A stretch of 64,000 bases of DNA from Montifringilla adamsi. Its lineage: Eukaryota; Chordata; Aves; Passeriformes; Passeridae. Shown one piece after another: positions 20,676 to 32,218 of the stretch (position 1 is its first letter; each line of letters starts with the position of its first letter). A model generated the notes under the pieces. That model was not told where the DNA came from. It saw only the letters and a list, made by a program, of their open reading frames with translations, and searched no databases. Location: contig JAGGNK010011336.1 of NCBI GenBank assembly GCA_017590115.1, positions 930,001-994,000 on the forward strand, given 5' to 3'. The position numbers were made by a program, and so were the translations under genes.

Positions 20676-23600
20676 GGCCATAAGAAACTGCAAAAGTTGC
20701 ATGTATTTAATGAATGTGGGACTGAGTGCTCTAGGCTGCTGCTTAGCTGGGGGAACAACATTTCTGCTGAATCCCTCAAGATTTCAAGCTGGTAAATTTT
20801 CACATTTATTTTCTTCTAATAAATTCTCTCCTTCATGTACCCAGGGGCAACTTTGGTGGCACCAATCATCAACATACACATTTTCTCTGTGTTATACTTC
20901 TTGAACTTATTTATTCCATTATAGTTTAAATTCTTCTTGCTCTTATCAGCTGACCCTTACATACAGCTTTGCCTGCCTCTTTTAGCAAACCTCTATTATC
21001 CTTGCTTTATTTGAAGCACTGAACAAAGTTGTTTTTAATTGTTGCTATCTGACCTTTGTCCTGGAGAAACAAAATTTGTTTTTCAAAATAATTGATCTCT
21101 GCAGCCCTTCCCAGCTATTTGCCATCTTGTCAGACTATGTAATGATGCCAATTTTACCTGCTTCATCAACTATTTAAAGATTCACACTGAGTCCAGTCCA
21201 GTTTATAAGAGACAAAGGCAAGAGTGAAATGTATGATCTCATTCCTTTGGGTGCAATTCTTTCAGCAAACGTAAAGAGTGAGCTGTTGATATGGAAAGGT
21301 TAATGCTGTACCCTCTTTTTTATCAATTGTCTGTTTTCTATCAAGTCTGTGTCTTATCTTGTGTCTGCTTTATCAGATCTGCTTAAGTAAGGTACACATT
21401 TGAAGCCTCTTCTAAATTTAATTTCTCCTTCTTGAAAGTCCTGCAACTATTAAAAAAAGAGAAATCCTTTTACAAAGTCTGTTTTAGACAAGGGACACAG
21501 GCCAAGTTCAGGTATTCACCATTTGCCAACTATGCCCTTGATCACAAAATACTCCTCTCATCTTCAAATTGATCAGTAACCTAAAATAGAGCATTTTAAG
21601 ATAATGCACCCATTCCTAATTTCTTTTATTCAGTTAAAGGAAATACATTGGTACAAATTTCCCTTAAAATTGGCTGTTGGCCTTTCCTGACAGTAAACTT
21701 CATGAAATAAAATAACTGATTTCTGCTCCCAGGCTTTAGCCACTCAAAGATCTTGATTGTGAAGGGAGAGCTGCTGGTAGCAATCTAGAGTTTCAAAAAA
21801 TACTTTTTTGGGTGTTCTTGGCACAAACTGCAGTGTGGTAGCAAGGCACTGTTGTACAGCTTGTGTTCAGAACTGGATGTGTCTGGACGCTGCTCAGTGA
21901 ACTCCCATGTGTTTCCAGTGGTTTTCAGTTCCTTCCTTTCATTTTGCTTTCCATCTATTCTCTAGAGGTGAGGAAAACCACCAACCCCCCTCGCTGCCCA
22001 CATACTTGCTCTGCTGAATCTTAAATTCTCATGTTCTACTTGTGTATTTTTTTTCTGCTTGCTTGATGTCTCACCAGTTTCTGTGAAATTTGGAAACTGG
22101 AGGGAAGTTTCATTGTGAAATTAAAACTGAAAATTATGAAATTGAAAATAGACCAGCAGATCTGTTAGGAAGCCTGAGCAGAGTGCAGGTAGAGATCTTG
22201 TGTTTATCAAATATGTTGCTGAAGATTTACCTTGCAGGCTGGTTTCTACCTTTACCATTTCCAGACAACTCTACTTCTAAACAGTGTTTTTCCTAATTCT
22301 ATTTCCCCCTCCTCTTATCCATCCCCAAAGAGCTTTGTGTCCTTGTGTCTTTGGCTCCAGACAGTTGTCTTGCATGGCAATTTGATCTTCCAAATGCATC
22401 ATTTCTTTATCACTAAAAGCAAGGATTTTGAGTTATACCTCATGGTCTTAGCCTGGAGGCCAGTTCTTTCTTGCCAGCATTGGTGTATGATTGACTTTTT
22501 CAGCTTCATGTTGTATTTCATGTACTTAGTGTTAAAAACCTTCCTTCAGCCCTGTTTTCAGCACTCACCTGTTGTGTTACTGTGGTTGACATTAAAAATA
22601 TCCAATGTTCCCCTTGCATCAGTTAAGAATGTTTTGACAAAGATTTTCTAATGTTGGAAAAGTATTTTTGAAATGCTGTAACTTCTCCTTAAATCTCAGT
22701 GTGTCCCTCTCAGGCTCTGATTACAGGGCTCTAAATGTTTTATATTAACTGTTAAAAGATACTCTTAGAGACTCCTAGAGAAATCCTCTCTTTCTGTGCA
22801 AAAGTCCAGGATGGTAGTTGGCTTTAAAACAAAGGGATATGTGCTCTGAAAACATAAGCTTTATAATAATGAAATGAAGAAGCAAACTTAGTGTAATTCA
22901 TTGTCCCGTTCATTCATGGATTGAAAGGACAATCAACCATTTTGGTAAAAACAAAAGCTAATGCCTTTTTCTCACTTGGGGTTCTGTAAGCTTTAAATAT
23001 TCAACAGCTTTAAGCATAATGTGCCTTTTTAGTGTTAGACTCATCTTCCTTCCAATCCTTTGAGCAGTTTGCATGCTTGTGCCAGCTTTCAAAACTGACA
23101 ACTCCTGCCCTGCTCAAAGGTCTCAAAGGATTCTGGTGAAAAATTTATTTTAATGTTTGATCTCCATCACTCCTTGAGAGAAAAAGTGAACTTTTAGCCA
23201 TTACCACAACTGCAGAAGATAGCCTAAAATTTAATACACATAACAGGAATGAGAGAACTTTGGTATTTGCCCTGGCTTGGGAAAAACAGGTTCTGCCTTT
23301 CAGTGGACATAAACCTATTTTTTTAATGACTATAATTTTGTTACTGTTCTGTCTGGGAAAACTGCACCACTCTGACTTGATTGTTAGAACTGTAACTAAG
23401 CCAAAGGAGATGAGCATAAGAGTTTTGTGGAATGAATACCTTTGAAATTACATGCCTAGTATAGGAGTGAGGAATTTCTAAGAGCTGGAAATACCTGGAA
23501 GACCATCTCTGAAAGTGTAGTCTTTGCTCACTAACTTCTTTTTGAGCCTCAAGACCTCTTGGGGCTTTTGTTTCCAGTTTGGTTTTGGGTTGGGTTTTTT

Positions 23601-23698
23601 TCCTAACTGAGGTATCAGACACAAAATATGTGCAACTTATCTGGAAAACAAACTGGTACCGACAAAACTGGTACCAACACAAAAAAGTGTAGAAAATA
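20676..23698. other. AT-rich intergenic sequence before the TMEM17 3' end
   Basis: No ORF with protein-like character and no recognised repeat. The two convergent genes end about 11 kb apart across this region. Confidence 0.5.
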
Positions 23699-23704
23699 TT
23701 TATT
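23699..23704 (-). terminator. TMEM17: Candidate TMEM17 polyadenylation signal (AATAAA)
   Basis: TTTATT on the plus strand is AATAAA on the minus strand, about 340 nt past the TMEM17 stop. It is the first canonical signal I see in that direction. The sequence between 24040 and 23705 would be the 3' UTR. Confidence 0.5.
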
Positions 23705-24040
23705 GTAAACAAAATAATTTTGTGCGAACAGTGAGGAAAAGGGCTTCTGGTTTTTAAAAAATGTCACAACTTTTTAACAAGTAAAAACTCTCCAAATGTA
23801 CTCAGTCCACCCACAGTCCACTCAGGTCAGTTATGCAATTGGCTTTGATTTTCCTTGCAGAAAGGAGATCCATCCTCTGAGGTTTAATGTTGGCTCTTGA
23901 GCAAGATCTATTTTTTTACTTCCTCTGAGGCAAGAAGGCAAAGAACGACCCAAGAAAACGGAACCAGAACTGTGGCCACACTGGGCCGGGCTCTGTTCGC
24001 TCCCGAGGCCCTCGGGGCGCGATCTCCGGGGCTCTGGGCC

Positions 24041-24325
24041 CTACCAGCCCCGGGTGCCCGTGGCCAGGCCGTAAGCGCCAGGCGCGGGGCGCTGCTCCTC
24101 CAGGCGGTGGAACTCGGTCAGGCGGAAGCGAGCAGCCAGAGTGTTCACCATCCTTTTCAGGGCGAAAAAAGCCGCCACCACTTGGAAGGAGAGGAAGGCG
24201 GCGAAGATGATGTGGACGGCTCGCTCCAGAGAGTGGATTTTCAGACCTTCATTAAATAGCAAGAAGAGAATTATAGGCAACTGCGGGAGGAGAGTCAGGA
24301 GCCAAAACCCAGCCAGCTCAGGGAC
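24041..24325 (-). CDS. TMEM17: TMEM17 terminal coding exon 4
   Basis: The acceptor CTGTTATAG precedes VPELAGFWLL and helices 3 and 4. The frame ends at TAG 24043-24041. The last 20 or so codons (EEQRPAPGAYGLATGTRGW) are much more GC-rich than the rest. Confidence 0.95.
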   Translation of the reverse strand, partial: VPELAGFWLLTLLPQLPIILFLLFNEGLKIHSLERAVHIIFAAFLSFQVVAAFFALKRMVNTLAARFRLTEFHRLEEQRPAPGAYGLATGTRGW

Positions 24326-26711
24326 CTATAACAGGGAGACATCACCTATTAAAAAACCGACAGCTGGGATGAAAAAATCCAAAATCTTGTGAAGAAAACA
24401 CATTTCTTTTTAATTTTTCAAAAGCCAGCACATAATGTGGAAATGCAAAGTGGAGTGGCTTCATATTTCCATATCCTGTGTTTTTAAGCATACTTGTATT
24501 TTCTGACGAAACAATTTTAGGGAGTGAGAGAGCTCTATTCTAAGGGAAAACTACTTGAAATTCACAAAATTAAGTGGAAGCCAATGACAAGGGAATAGAA
24601 GATGCTGAGTGCAATTGAAGAGAAATAACCATGTCCTCAACTTAAATCTCTTAAATAAAATGCCTGCCAGTTAATGTTCAACTCCCAAAAGCAGAAATTA
24701 TTGCAGAAATTACTGTGTGCATCTGGTAACTTACTTTCTCCAGGAGATTGCCCACATATCCCAGGTAGAGTCGAATGAGCTCCGTCAGAGAGACCAGGAT
24801 CATGACAGTGACCAGGATGAACTTGTAATAATCTGATAAGGCTGGATACTGGAGGGGAAGAAGAAAGTAAAAGTTTCTGCTGTGGTGTCTGTGATTACAT
24901 GAAGGTACTCTGTGCTACTCTCAGCTGACAGTACTGGCATTCAAACACTCCTGAACCTCCAGCTTCCATGAATTCCCAAATCAATGTAAAAGCCTCCAAC
25001 TCCAGTGAGCTGAATCTCACACTAGGGCGTGTTTGATGTAACATACATATACAAACCAGTACTTTCCTTCCTTCTCACCTTCATGTAGAGTATGGCAACT
25101 GTGATGAGCCACCAAAATGGGAAGAAATAAACATTGAAATAGAGGGACATCTGCAGTGGCAAACTGGAAAGGATTTCACAATCTGTACAGAGAGAAAGAA
25201 GATTTTATCACTCCAGCTGTAAATATGACAGAAGGATACTGCTCCATCTTAGCTTCATGCAGGGCAGCAATTTGACTCTTCCCAGTCAAATAAAATGTTA
25301 AGAAAAATATTTTTATTTATCCAGAGGAAATCTTCACACCCTGTCTGGAGTTACATAATTTCCTGGAACCCAAGGCACCTTTTGGCTCCTGGGACAGAGC
25401 ATTTTTATAATTTAGTCATATAATCAAGCTGAGTGTCCAATTGTTGATTATCTGGTGGCTTTTAGCTTACTCCACAATCTCTGACTGAGGCTTAGCTCAA
25501 GAGAGCTGCTAGGAGCAGGCTTGCATGGCCCACTCTTCATTTTCAACCTTTTATTTAAACAGACACTTGGATGGTAATTTGTCTGATTTTTAAGAGATAA
25601 CAGTTTCAAGTATGTGTCAAACTAAAGCTCATCCTTTCAGGCCTGTACAGGACAAGCTGCACCACACTCAGTGTAGAGAAAAGCAAGTCTCAAACTCCAA
25701 CATGTGGGCAGTAAATTCTGTACTTACGACTTTATAATGGACCTACAAGGTCAGACTTAAGGAAAAATTTACTTAAAAACAGAGAAGCCAAGAGTTCAAA
25801 TTTCGATTGTCATCACAACGTTTAGATATGTTAAAGGTTTCCTTGACATGGCAATGGTATTTATAAATTCTGTGCAAGTTCTAAAACTGTGTTTGGATGA
25901 ATGTTTAAGCAATATAAGCCAATTCTAATTAATTTTTCTATCCCTAAATTAAATTAATGCTTATTTGCTGGGATTGCCAAAATTAATGGAAAAGCCAGAC
26001 AGTATTGCAATGGCTGTTGCTACAGCAACTCCCCAAGATATGTACGTGTAAAACTGAATTTTTGAAATCCCAATGTCCAATAATTTGCAATTGTTTCAGT
26101 GGACTGGATATTAACATAGGAGTGTTCTTCACACAGCAAGTCAAAGAAAAAAAGACTAAAGACAGAAGCTATTGGTGAAACGTTTGATAAATGAAATGAA
26201 GAACTAGTAAGCGTTAGCAGTGTTACTACACAAAGGAAGCAGGAACTCCTGACACCTTGTTGATTAATTTGATCGGCTTAGAATGGATTTATCGGCTGAA
26301 ATCACCGCAGCCTCTCTGTGCAGGCTGTACTGTGTGCATTGCCATGGCTACTCTCGCTCTAGAGGATTGAACAGGGAGAGAGTCGGGCCGCAAGTTCCAC
26401 CGGCGATACCGGCCGCAGCCATCGGTCCGCACGCCAGGCAGGGTCACAAAGAGCAAGGCACGGCCAAAGCAGCTCCTGCCAGCGGTGCCTCCGGCGGTCC
26501 CGGCAGAGCCCCGGGCCCGGCGCCGCCGCCCGGCCGGCCCGAGGCCGCGGCGCCGCGCTGTACCTGCGCGGTAGCCCGGGAAGCCCGGGGGGGCGCGGGG
26601 GACGTCGCCGAGCGCGGCGCGGTGGCTGTCGCTGAACACGGAGCTGCTGAAGGAGACGAGCCGCCGCCGTAGGGGCTCGGGCAGCGTCGGGGGCCCCTCA
26701 GGCCGCGCCAT
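24041..26711 (-). CDS. TMEM17: TMEM17, ciliary transition-zone four-pass membrane protein
   Basis: Coding exons on the minus strand are 26711-26564, 25182-25079, 24848-24735 and 24325-24041, 651 nt or 216 aa (human 198). All junctions are GT-AG and in phase. The protein matches TMEM17 throughout: FSDSH near residue 33, LQMSLYFNVYFFPFWW in helix 1 (about 61-83), SDYYKFILVTV and RLYLGYVGNLLEKVPELAGF across helices 2 and 3 (94-115, 127-146), LFNEGL, and helix 4 (158-178) with FQVVAAFFALKRMVN. TMEM17 belongs to the MKS/B9 complex that gates proteins entering the primary cilium. The C terminus after RLTEF differs from mammals and is GC-rich. An in-frame upstream ATG at 26870 would add 53 Pro/Arg-rich residues; I prefer 26711 because it gives the family-like N terminus. 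Confidence 0.96.
24735..24848 (-). CDS. TMEM17: TMEM17 coding exon 3
   Basis: The acceptor TTCCCCTCCAG and donor AAA|GTAAGT frame 38 codons containing SDYYKF, transmembrane helix 2 and the conserved RLYLGYVGNL motif. The exon is phase 0 at both ends. Confidence 0.96.
25079..25182 (-). CDS. TMEM17: TMEM17 coding exon 2
   Basis: The acceptor CTCTGTACAG and donor AAG|GTGAGA frame 104 nt coding DCEILSSLPLQ and transmembrane helix 1 (MSLYFNVYFFPFWWLITVAI). Phase runs 1 to 0. Confidence 0.95.
25183..26337. other. TMEM17: TMEM17 intron 1, distal part
   Basis: AT-rich intron containing several AATTAAT-type motifs near 25920-25985. No additional exon was found. Confidence 0.6.
26338..26351 (-). promoter_or_regulatory. 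RFX X-box-like motif in TMEM17 intron 1
   Basis: On the gene strand the site reads GTAGCC-AT-GGCAAT, which fits the X-box consensus GTNRCC-N(0-3)-RGYAAC at 11 of 12 positions. RFX factors drive ciliary genes through such sites. It lies 213 nt downstream of the exon 1 donor, just inside the edge of the CpG island. Confidence 0.5.
26564..26711 (-). CDS. TMEM17: TMEM17 coding exon 1
   Basis: The ATG at 26711-26709 reads MARPEGPPTLPEPLRRRL, then VSFSSSVFSDSHRA. The donor CGCAG|GTACAG follows at 26563, phase 1. It lies inside the CpG island. Confidence 0.9.
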
Positions 26712-26790
26712 TGCGCCCAGGCCGCGGCGGGGCCGCGCAGGCGCGGTGGGGCCCGCTGGGGAGAGGAGCCGGAACGGGGCCGGGGCGATG

Positions 26791-26836
26791 CCGGGGTTGG
26801 GGCGGGAGCGGGGCCGGGGTTGGGGCGGGGGGAGCG
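26791..26836 (+). repeat. Tandem G-rich 23-mer x2, G-quadruplex-prone
   Basis: Two copies of a 23-nt unit beginning CCGGGGTTGGGGCGGG start at 26791 and 26814. They supply many runs of three or more G on the plus strand, about 80 bp upstream of the TMEM17 start codon. Confidence 0.7.
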
Positions 26837-27607
26837 GAGCCCCCGCCCCGGGGACGGACCCCGAGCGCACCGGGGCGCGGCTTTGGCGGGACGGAGCCCG
26901 CTCGGCGGCGAGCGCGGTGCCGCGGCCGTGCCCTGGCGCTGAGAGGTGCGGGTGCCAGCGGCTCCCCTCAGTTCCGACATCGCTGTGCTTCGTTTCGCTT
27001 CAGTCCGAGGGGATTTTTTTTTTTTTTCTTCTGCTCTGTGGTTTTCTGAGAAGGTAACCGGAGTGTTGGCCCGAGGAAAGGTGCTATAGAAGCGCTCTGC
27101 TCCCATCTGGATAAATCTGGGAGAGTGATGGTCCTCGGTGGCGGTCAGAGAGGGAGGGGGGAGTGGAAGAATGGTGAACATTCTCTGTTGCCACTTAAAG
27201 TGCATATGAATGACTCCTTTTACGAGAGATGCACGTGTAACTGGGCCAGAAAATACCTTTTCCTCAAGGAAATCTGTGTGTGCTACTCTGAAGTTAAAAG
27301 CTGTGGTTTTACCAAGACAGCCATTCTAGCCCAGTCAGCTTTGTCCCTGACTGGGAGTTTCATGGAATCACACCAAATTAGTAATATAAACCCAACTTCT
27401 TGTGCTTCTTTTATTTGGAAAATACAGGCCCTCTAGAAATGAGTTAATTTGCTCTCCAAGTTTTTCAATCACCTTAGGGCCTGATTCCTTCAAGAGAAAA
27501 AAAAAAGGATGCCATTCTTAGGCATGTAGGAAATTATTTTCTGCACAACCAAAATGAAAGAGCAGCTTGTGCCTTTTACTATGAGAGATATTCTGCACCT
27601 AATATGG

Positions 27608-27705
27608 CATAGAATTGCAGGATGGTTCAGGTGGGAAGGGAACTTAAAGACCACAGTGTTCTAAGCCCCCTGCCATGGGCAGGGACACCTTCAGTGGGCT
27701 GGGCA
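27608..27705 (-). mobile_element. CR1 3'-end fragment, reverse orientation
   Basis: ATAGAATTGCAGGATGGTTC, GGTGGGAAGGGAACTTAAAG and CCCCCTGCCATGGGCAGGGA follow the reverse complement of the CR1 terminus. Confidence 0.8.
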
Positions 27706-30700
27706 TGCCAGCTCTCTTCTCCTGCTCCCCCGCCCCAAATTATGTTCAGCTTCTTTCCAGGGTGATCATGCTCCAGTATGACTTTCCAAACTCAATTATC
27801 TCCAACTAAATAATTTAAAGCCTAGTTTAAATTTAATTTCATTCTGTCCCACTGGGAGGACTACAGAGAAAGATGGCTAAACAAGAAGGAGTTCTGAGAA
27901 ATCCATTTGGCTTTTGAGCTGGTGAATGGTGTGGTATTGACAACAGATACTTTCCTAAGGACTTCTCCAAACATGGGTATGCCAGCAGGAATCTGCATTA
28001 AAAAACAACTGAAATTATAGAAGAGTTTAAGGATCACTTTTATATTTGAGGAAACTTCATGAAAGCCAGAAATAATGTTTGGATGGGTTTCTGGACTTTA
28101 AAAAGCGCAGTCGGTATCAGTTATCTTGGCAATTGCCAGCAGGTGCTGGAAATTATTTCCTTTCAGGCTCAACAACTGTAATGGTGACTTTTCCACTGTT
28201 TAGCCAATATGTTCATAAAGTTCTCTGCTATAGAAAGGGGTAAGGTGAGGAATCTCAATGAGATTGCCAGAAATTTTGTTTCACTGTTGTTGCCTTGGTC
28301 CTGACCTGATTAACCACTCTACAAGTTAGGGAGGGTCTCATCCCATACTCTCAACTGCTCAGGCACAAGAAACAGGCTTATGTGAATCAAAAGTAGGGGC
28401 AGAGTTTTGATTAAGTCAGATATTCATGGAAGCCTCAAGTTTTTTTTTTCCATGGTATAAGTTGGTGGCATGTAAAAGTTCAGCCTTTAAGGATTTTCCT
28501 TTTGATTACTTTTTCTGCATGAAAGATGGAAGGATTTTTCCTGAACTACACGATGTTATGCCTTTGAGTGGGGACCCTGATCTTCCTAATACTGCTTGTC
28601 TTATGTTCCCCAGTTCTGAAAACCTTCAAGCATGCAGCCAGGTGTCCTGCCAGCAGCTCTGCAGCAGCCAGTGGTGTTTTGCAGAATTGGACTCTGCCCT
28701 TGTAAAAATTGAAGCAATCCAGTTTAGCAGCCAGGAAAGTGTAAAACTGAGGAGTAGGTAAAGGCAAGGCTGATGGCATGCAGACACTACAAAAAATGTA
28801 TGGATTTGCCATGTGGGCTCAGCTTCCAGACTCACGGTGTGACTCTGTGATATTTGGCAGCCTTCCATTTTCAACAGATGGCCCAGCATTCTGCGTGCCC
28901 CCACAAAATAAAGTTGTGCACACTTTTGTTTAATATTTTTGTCTGTGCAGACACTTAAAATATTCCCTGAAGAGAAACTCTTTGTTTTTACTAATTCTGT
29001 TTGATTTTTGTTAGACTACAGCCTCCTATTTTAAAATTTTTATCTCTCAGCAATTTAATGATCAGAATTCTTTTGATTTTCTGTGGGGAGGGATGGAGAG
29101 CATCCCTTCAAGTGGAAGAAAACCTTAAAACTTGAAGGATCAGAATACCTGGGGCATCTCCATTGACACACCAGAGCTTTCTGTAACAGAAGGGCAAGAA
29201 TCTGTGCCATAAGGAGTGGGAGAAGGAAAAACACTTAACTGCTACATGGCTGTAACAGAGACCATGACCATCTGCATAAATAGTGTCACATTTCCAGCTT
29301 TTGTGACAAAACTCTATCTGGCCTTTTCCTTTCTTAATGGAGAGGTATTCCCTGACTGAATCTCTGTCTATCCATAAAGGGATGTTTATGTAGAAATTAC
29401 CAGATTTCAAGTTCTCTGTGCTTCAAAATAAGATATTGAAATATGAAACTGGAAGAAATAGGCTCACAGTGGCACAGCATTTTAAATGACTGTTTTATTT
29501 CTCTCCACATATGCTAGCTATAAATGAAACAAAAGTCTCTGAAAAATCTGCCTGAAAGCTTTAAATCAGAGCAGGATTGGATCTTTGTGTATCCACAACA
29601 GTCCAACTGACTTGGTAGACACTGGCCTGGCTCCCAGACCAAAGCTCCTGGGGCTCTCTGGCAACAACACAAAGCCATAAACACCAGATGCAATATATCT
29701 ATCAAAATGAAATATCAGCAGTTTTGCACAATTGGCATTTCAGCAATGCAAGGTTCATTTAAATGGTTCCAGTGGTTTACCTTTGCACCTGAATCACAAT
29801 TTCTGCATTTCTGAAGGTGTTGTTGTGGAATCTCACAAAAGCTGTTTTCCCTGGCATTCCTCTGCTGCTGTCCCCTGATGTGTGTGAGCAACAGAAATTA
29901 CTTTCCTCCTTGCTTGCTCCCTACTACCTGCCTGCTATTCTAGCAGAAATGGTGGAAAAGATGTGAGAAACACTGCTGAGCCAAGCTATGTGCAGACAGG
30001 CAGAGTACAGGCTTGCTTCCTCCTCATGTCCTAAGAACGAAGTGGCAGATTGGGAGTTTTAACAAATTACAGATGCCACAAATTACACACATTTCAATCT
30101 AATGTGTGTGATGGAAAGGATCATGTTATTAGCTGTGCCAGTGTCTGCCAGAATAATTTCACAGTTGTGCTTCTGCCTTGTGAACTCCAGGACAGTGTTT
30201 TTTTTCTCTGTGTCACTCGTGCAGGTTTTCATTTCACACCTATGGGATATTTGTGTCTGGTAAACAATTATTGTTGCTGATGAGACTTAGCCCAGGCCCT
30301 TGTGTCAAGTATTATCAAGTACATATCACTGCAGGGATTCCATGCATTAAATGTATATTGGCTATTTTAGTTTTAAGCATAAAGACAGTAGGGAAAAAAA
30401 GAAGAAAGGGCTGTTACTTGCTTCTGCAGATTGAATTTCTGTAATTGGCATTTAGTTAGAGCCACTCCCTAATTTGTTTTATTTTGTTGATTTGTAGCAT
30501 GCTGGGAGAGTCTGAAAGCTGGCATGGCTATTAAACAAGTTTTACTGTTTGTGTTACAAAATGTTCAAGATGTTCATGGTACATGAGAAGGTTACTGAGA
30601 GTGGATGGGTTTTGAGCCACGTTCTCACTAAAGATCCTTGATGGGGCTTCAGCCTTGGTCTCATCTTTGCACAGATAGGCAAGCTGATCTTTCATGCAGT

Positions 30701-31275
30701 AATTTTAACTAAGTATTACTTGCACAATCCAAATTAGTTAGAGAGGCTTCACCTCTTCTCTCGTGGTGGGTTCCCCCAGAGGACTGTTCATGGGCAGGAG
30801 CAATGTGCTTGCTGAATGTGTCTGCCTTCTCTGCTGATTACCGGTAGAGTCTCATTGTTTTCCTAAATCAAGGTGCACAAAAGGTTTAAAATTTGATTCT
30901 TTAAGGGGATGTAAGCTCTCCCAGATGTGGCTTTGTGGGTCTGAGCTCCTCCAGATGGTCAGGCTGTTTGTGTTCCCTGGGTACCACACCAGATTCTTCA
31001 CCCGCAGTCTGTGCAACTCTTGTAAAAAGGCTTCCTGGGACATGGACCCTGGCAGTTCCAGGGCTTTCTCTCTTTATTGCAGAATCCGAAGATGTCTCAG
31101 TATTTAAAAATTTACCTCCAATCTGTGTCAGCTGTGCAAAGGCAGGATTGATTTTCCTGTTGCCCACTGCTGTCAGGTCCCTGTAACAGTTGCTTTGTAT
31201 CCTCTGCAATTAGCTCAAGCCTGAATCCTGAGTGAGTGATGGAGGATAACGCTTGTAATTTGATCATTTAAGAGA

Positions 31276-31291
31276 AAAAAAAAAAAAAAAG
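31276..31291. repeat. Short poly-A tract
   Basis: About 16 A in a row. No retrocopy body is recognisable upstream. Confidence 0.7.
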
Positions 31292-32185
31292 CTACAAGGC
31301 AGAGAGGACTGTTACTTAGTTAACAAACAACTGATCTCAGGGTTAAGGCTTTTTTGTTTAGTCTTTAAATGTTTATTTGGACAGTTACATAAATGCCTAA
31401 TTTCAACAGTGTGAGTATGCCAGAGCTTCTGGAATTAAAATGGGAGTGGAATTTAAATGGGAGTGGTAGCAGCATTCTCAATTGAGGTTAGATGTTTGGA
31501 TTCTTTGTTATGCATTTGGATGTCTAAATTTGGATTTCTAAACAAGAGCAGTCTCTCTGTCTGCTTTGAAGCTTTGCTGAATGCAAAGGTAAGTATGAAT
31601 GTGAGGGTGGTGTGTTCTCAGGTCAGCACCACTGTTTCCTTTGTTCTTTTCACCCAGGCCAGCTTCATCCTTGTGAGAGTGAGAGGTTGTGAGAATGACT
31701 GGGACTCCCACAAGTCTCACTGCCTAAGAACAGCAGAGTTCTGGTTCAGGTCCTTCACCTTCCAACAACATGGGTTATGCTTTCGGGGATGTTGGTTCAA
31801 CACCACTGCAACCTACAGTATCACTCTGTTGCCGTGTGGGTTTGGCTCCCTACTTAATTTTATTCCATAATCTGTTGGCTTTACGCTCTTTGCTGTGTTT
31901 CCAGACAAAACAAACTTGTCTCAAGTTCTCATCAAGTAGTAAGAAGAAAGAGTGTAGTGACTCTCAGAAGCTCCAAAGAGTGCTTAATTATTTTTTTTAT
32001 TACATTTTCAATTGTTTAAAGCAGGGCCTTGTTGTTTGTGGGTACGTGCTGGCTGCTTGTGCCATTATACCTTAGTCTCAGCTGTTATAGTTACTGTCGT
32101 AGTACAAATGATATCTTTGAACTTCTCAGCCTGCTGTCTTTGAAATGTAAAATTTCTGTATTTCTTTTGTGGATGGAGTTCCTCA

Positions 32186-32218
32186 TGGAACCAGAATCTC
32201 TAGGTGGAACCAGAATCT
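32186..32218. repeat. Tandem duplication, 14-bp core, period 19
   Basis: TGGAACCAGAATCT occurs at 32186 and 32205. Confidence 0.85.

Larger units (their letters stand above)
26380..26960. promoter_or_regulatory. CpG island over TMEM17 exon 1
   Basis: A dense run of CG dinucleotides with GGGCGG-type boxes on both strands stands out sharply from the AT-rich flanks. It covers the start codon, exon 1, the first part of intron 1 and about 250 bp upstream. It is the expected TATA-less housekeeping promoter; divergent transcription to the right is possible but not shown. Confidence 0.85.

Noticed and set aside
20308..20904. 198-aa ORF with a long Phe run
   Set aside because: It is translated from the T42 homopolymer and has no protein-like content.
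26711..27057. Plus-strand ORFs in the CpG island as a divergent gene
   Set aside because: Gly/Arg/Pro-rich frames are expected from GC-rich DNA, and no donor-linked family resemblance was found.
31457..31870. 137-aa Cys- and Phe-rich ORF
   Set aside because: AT-rich chance frame with no conserved pattern.
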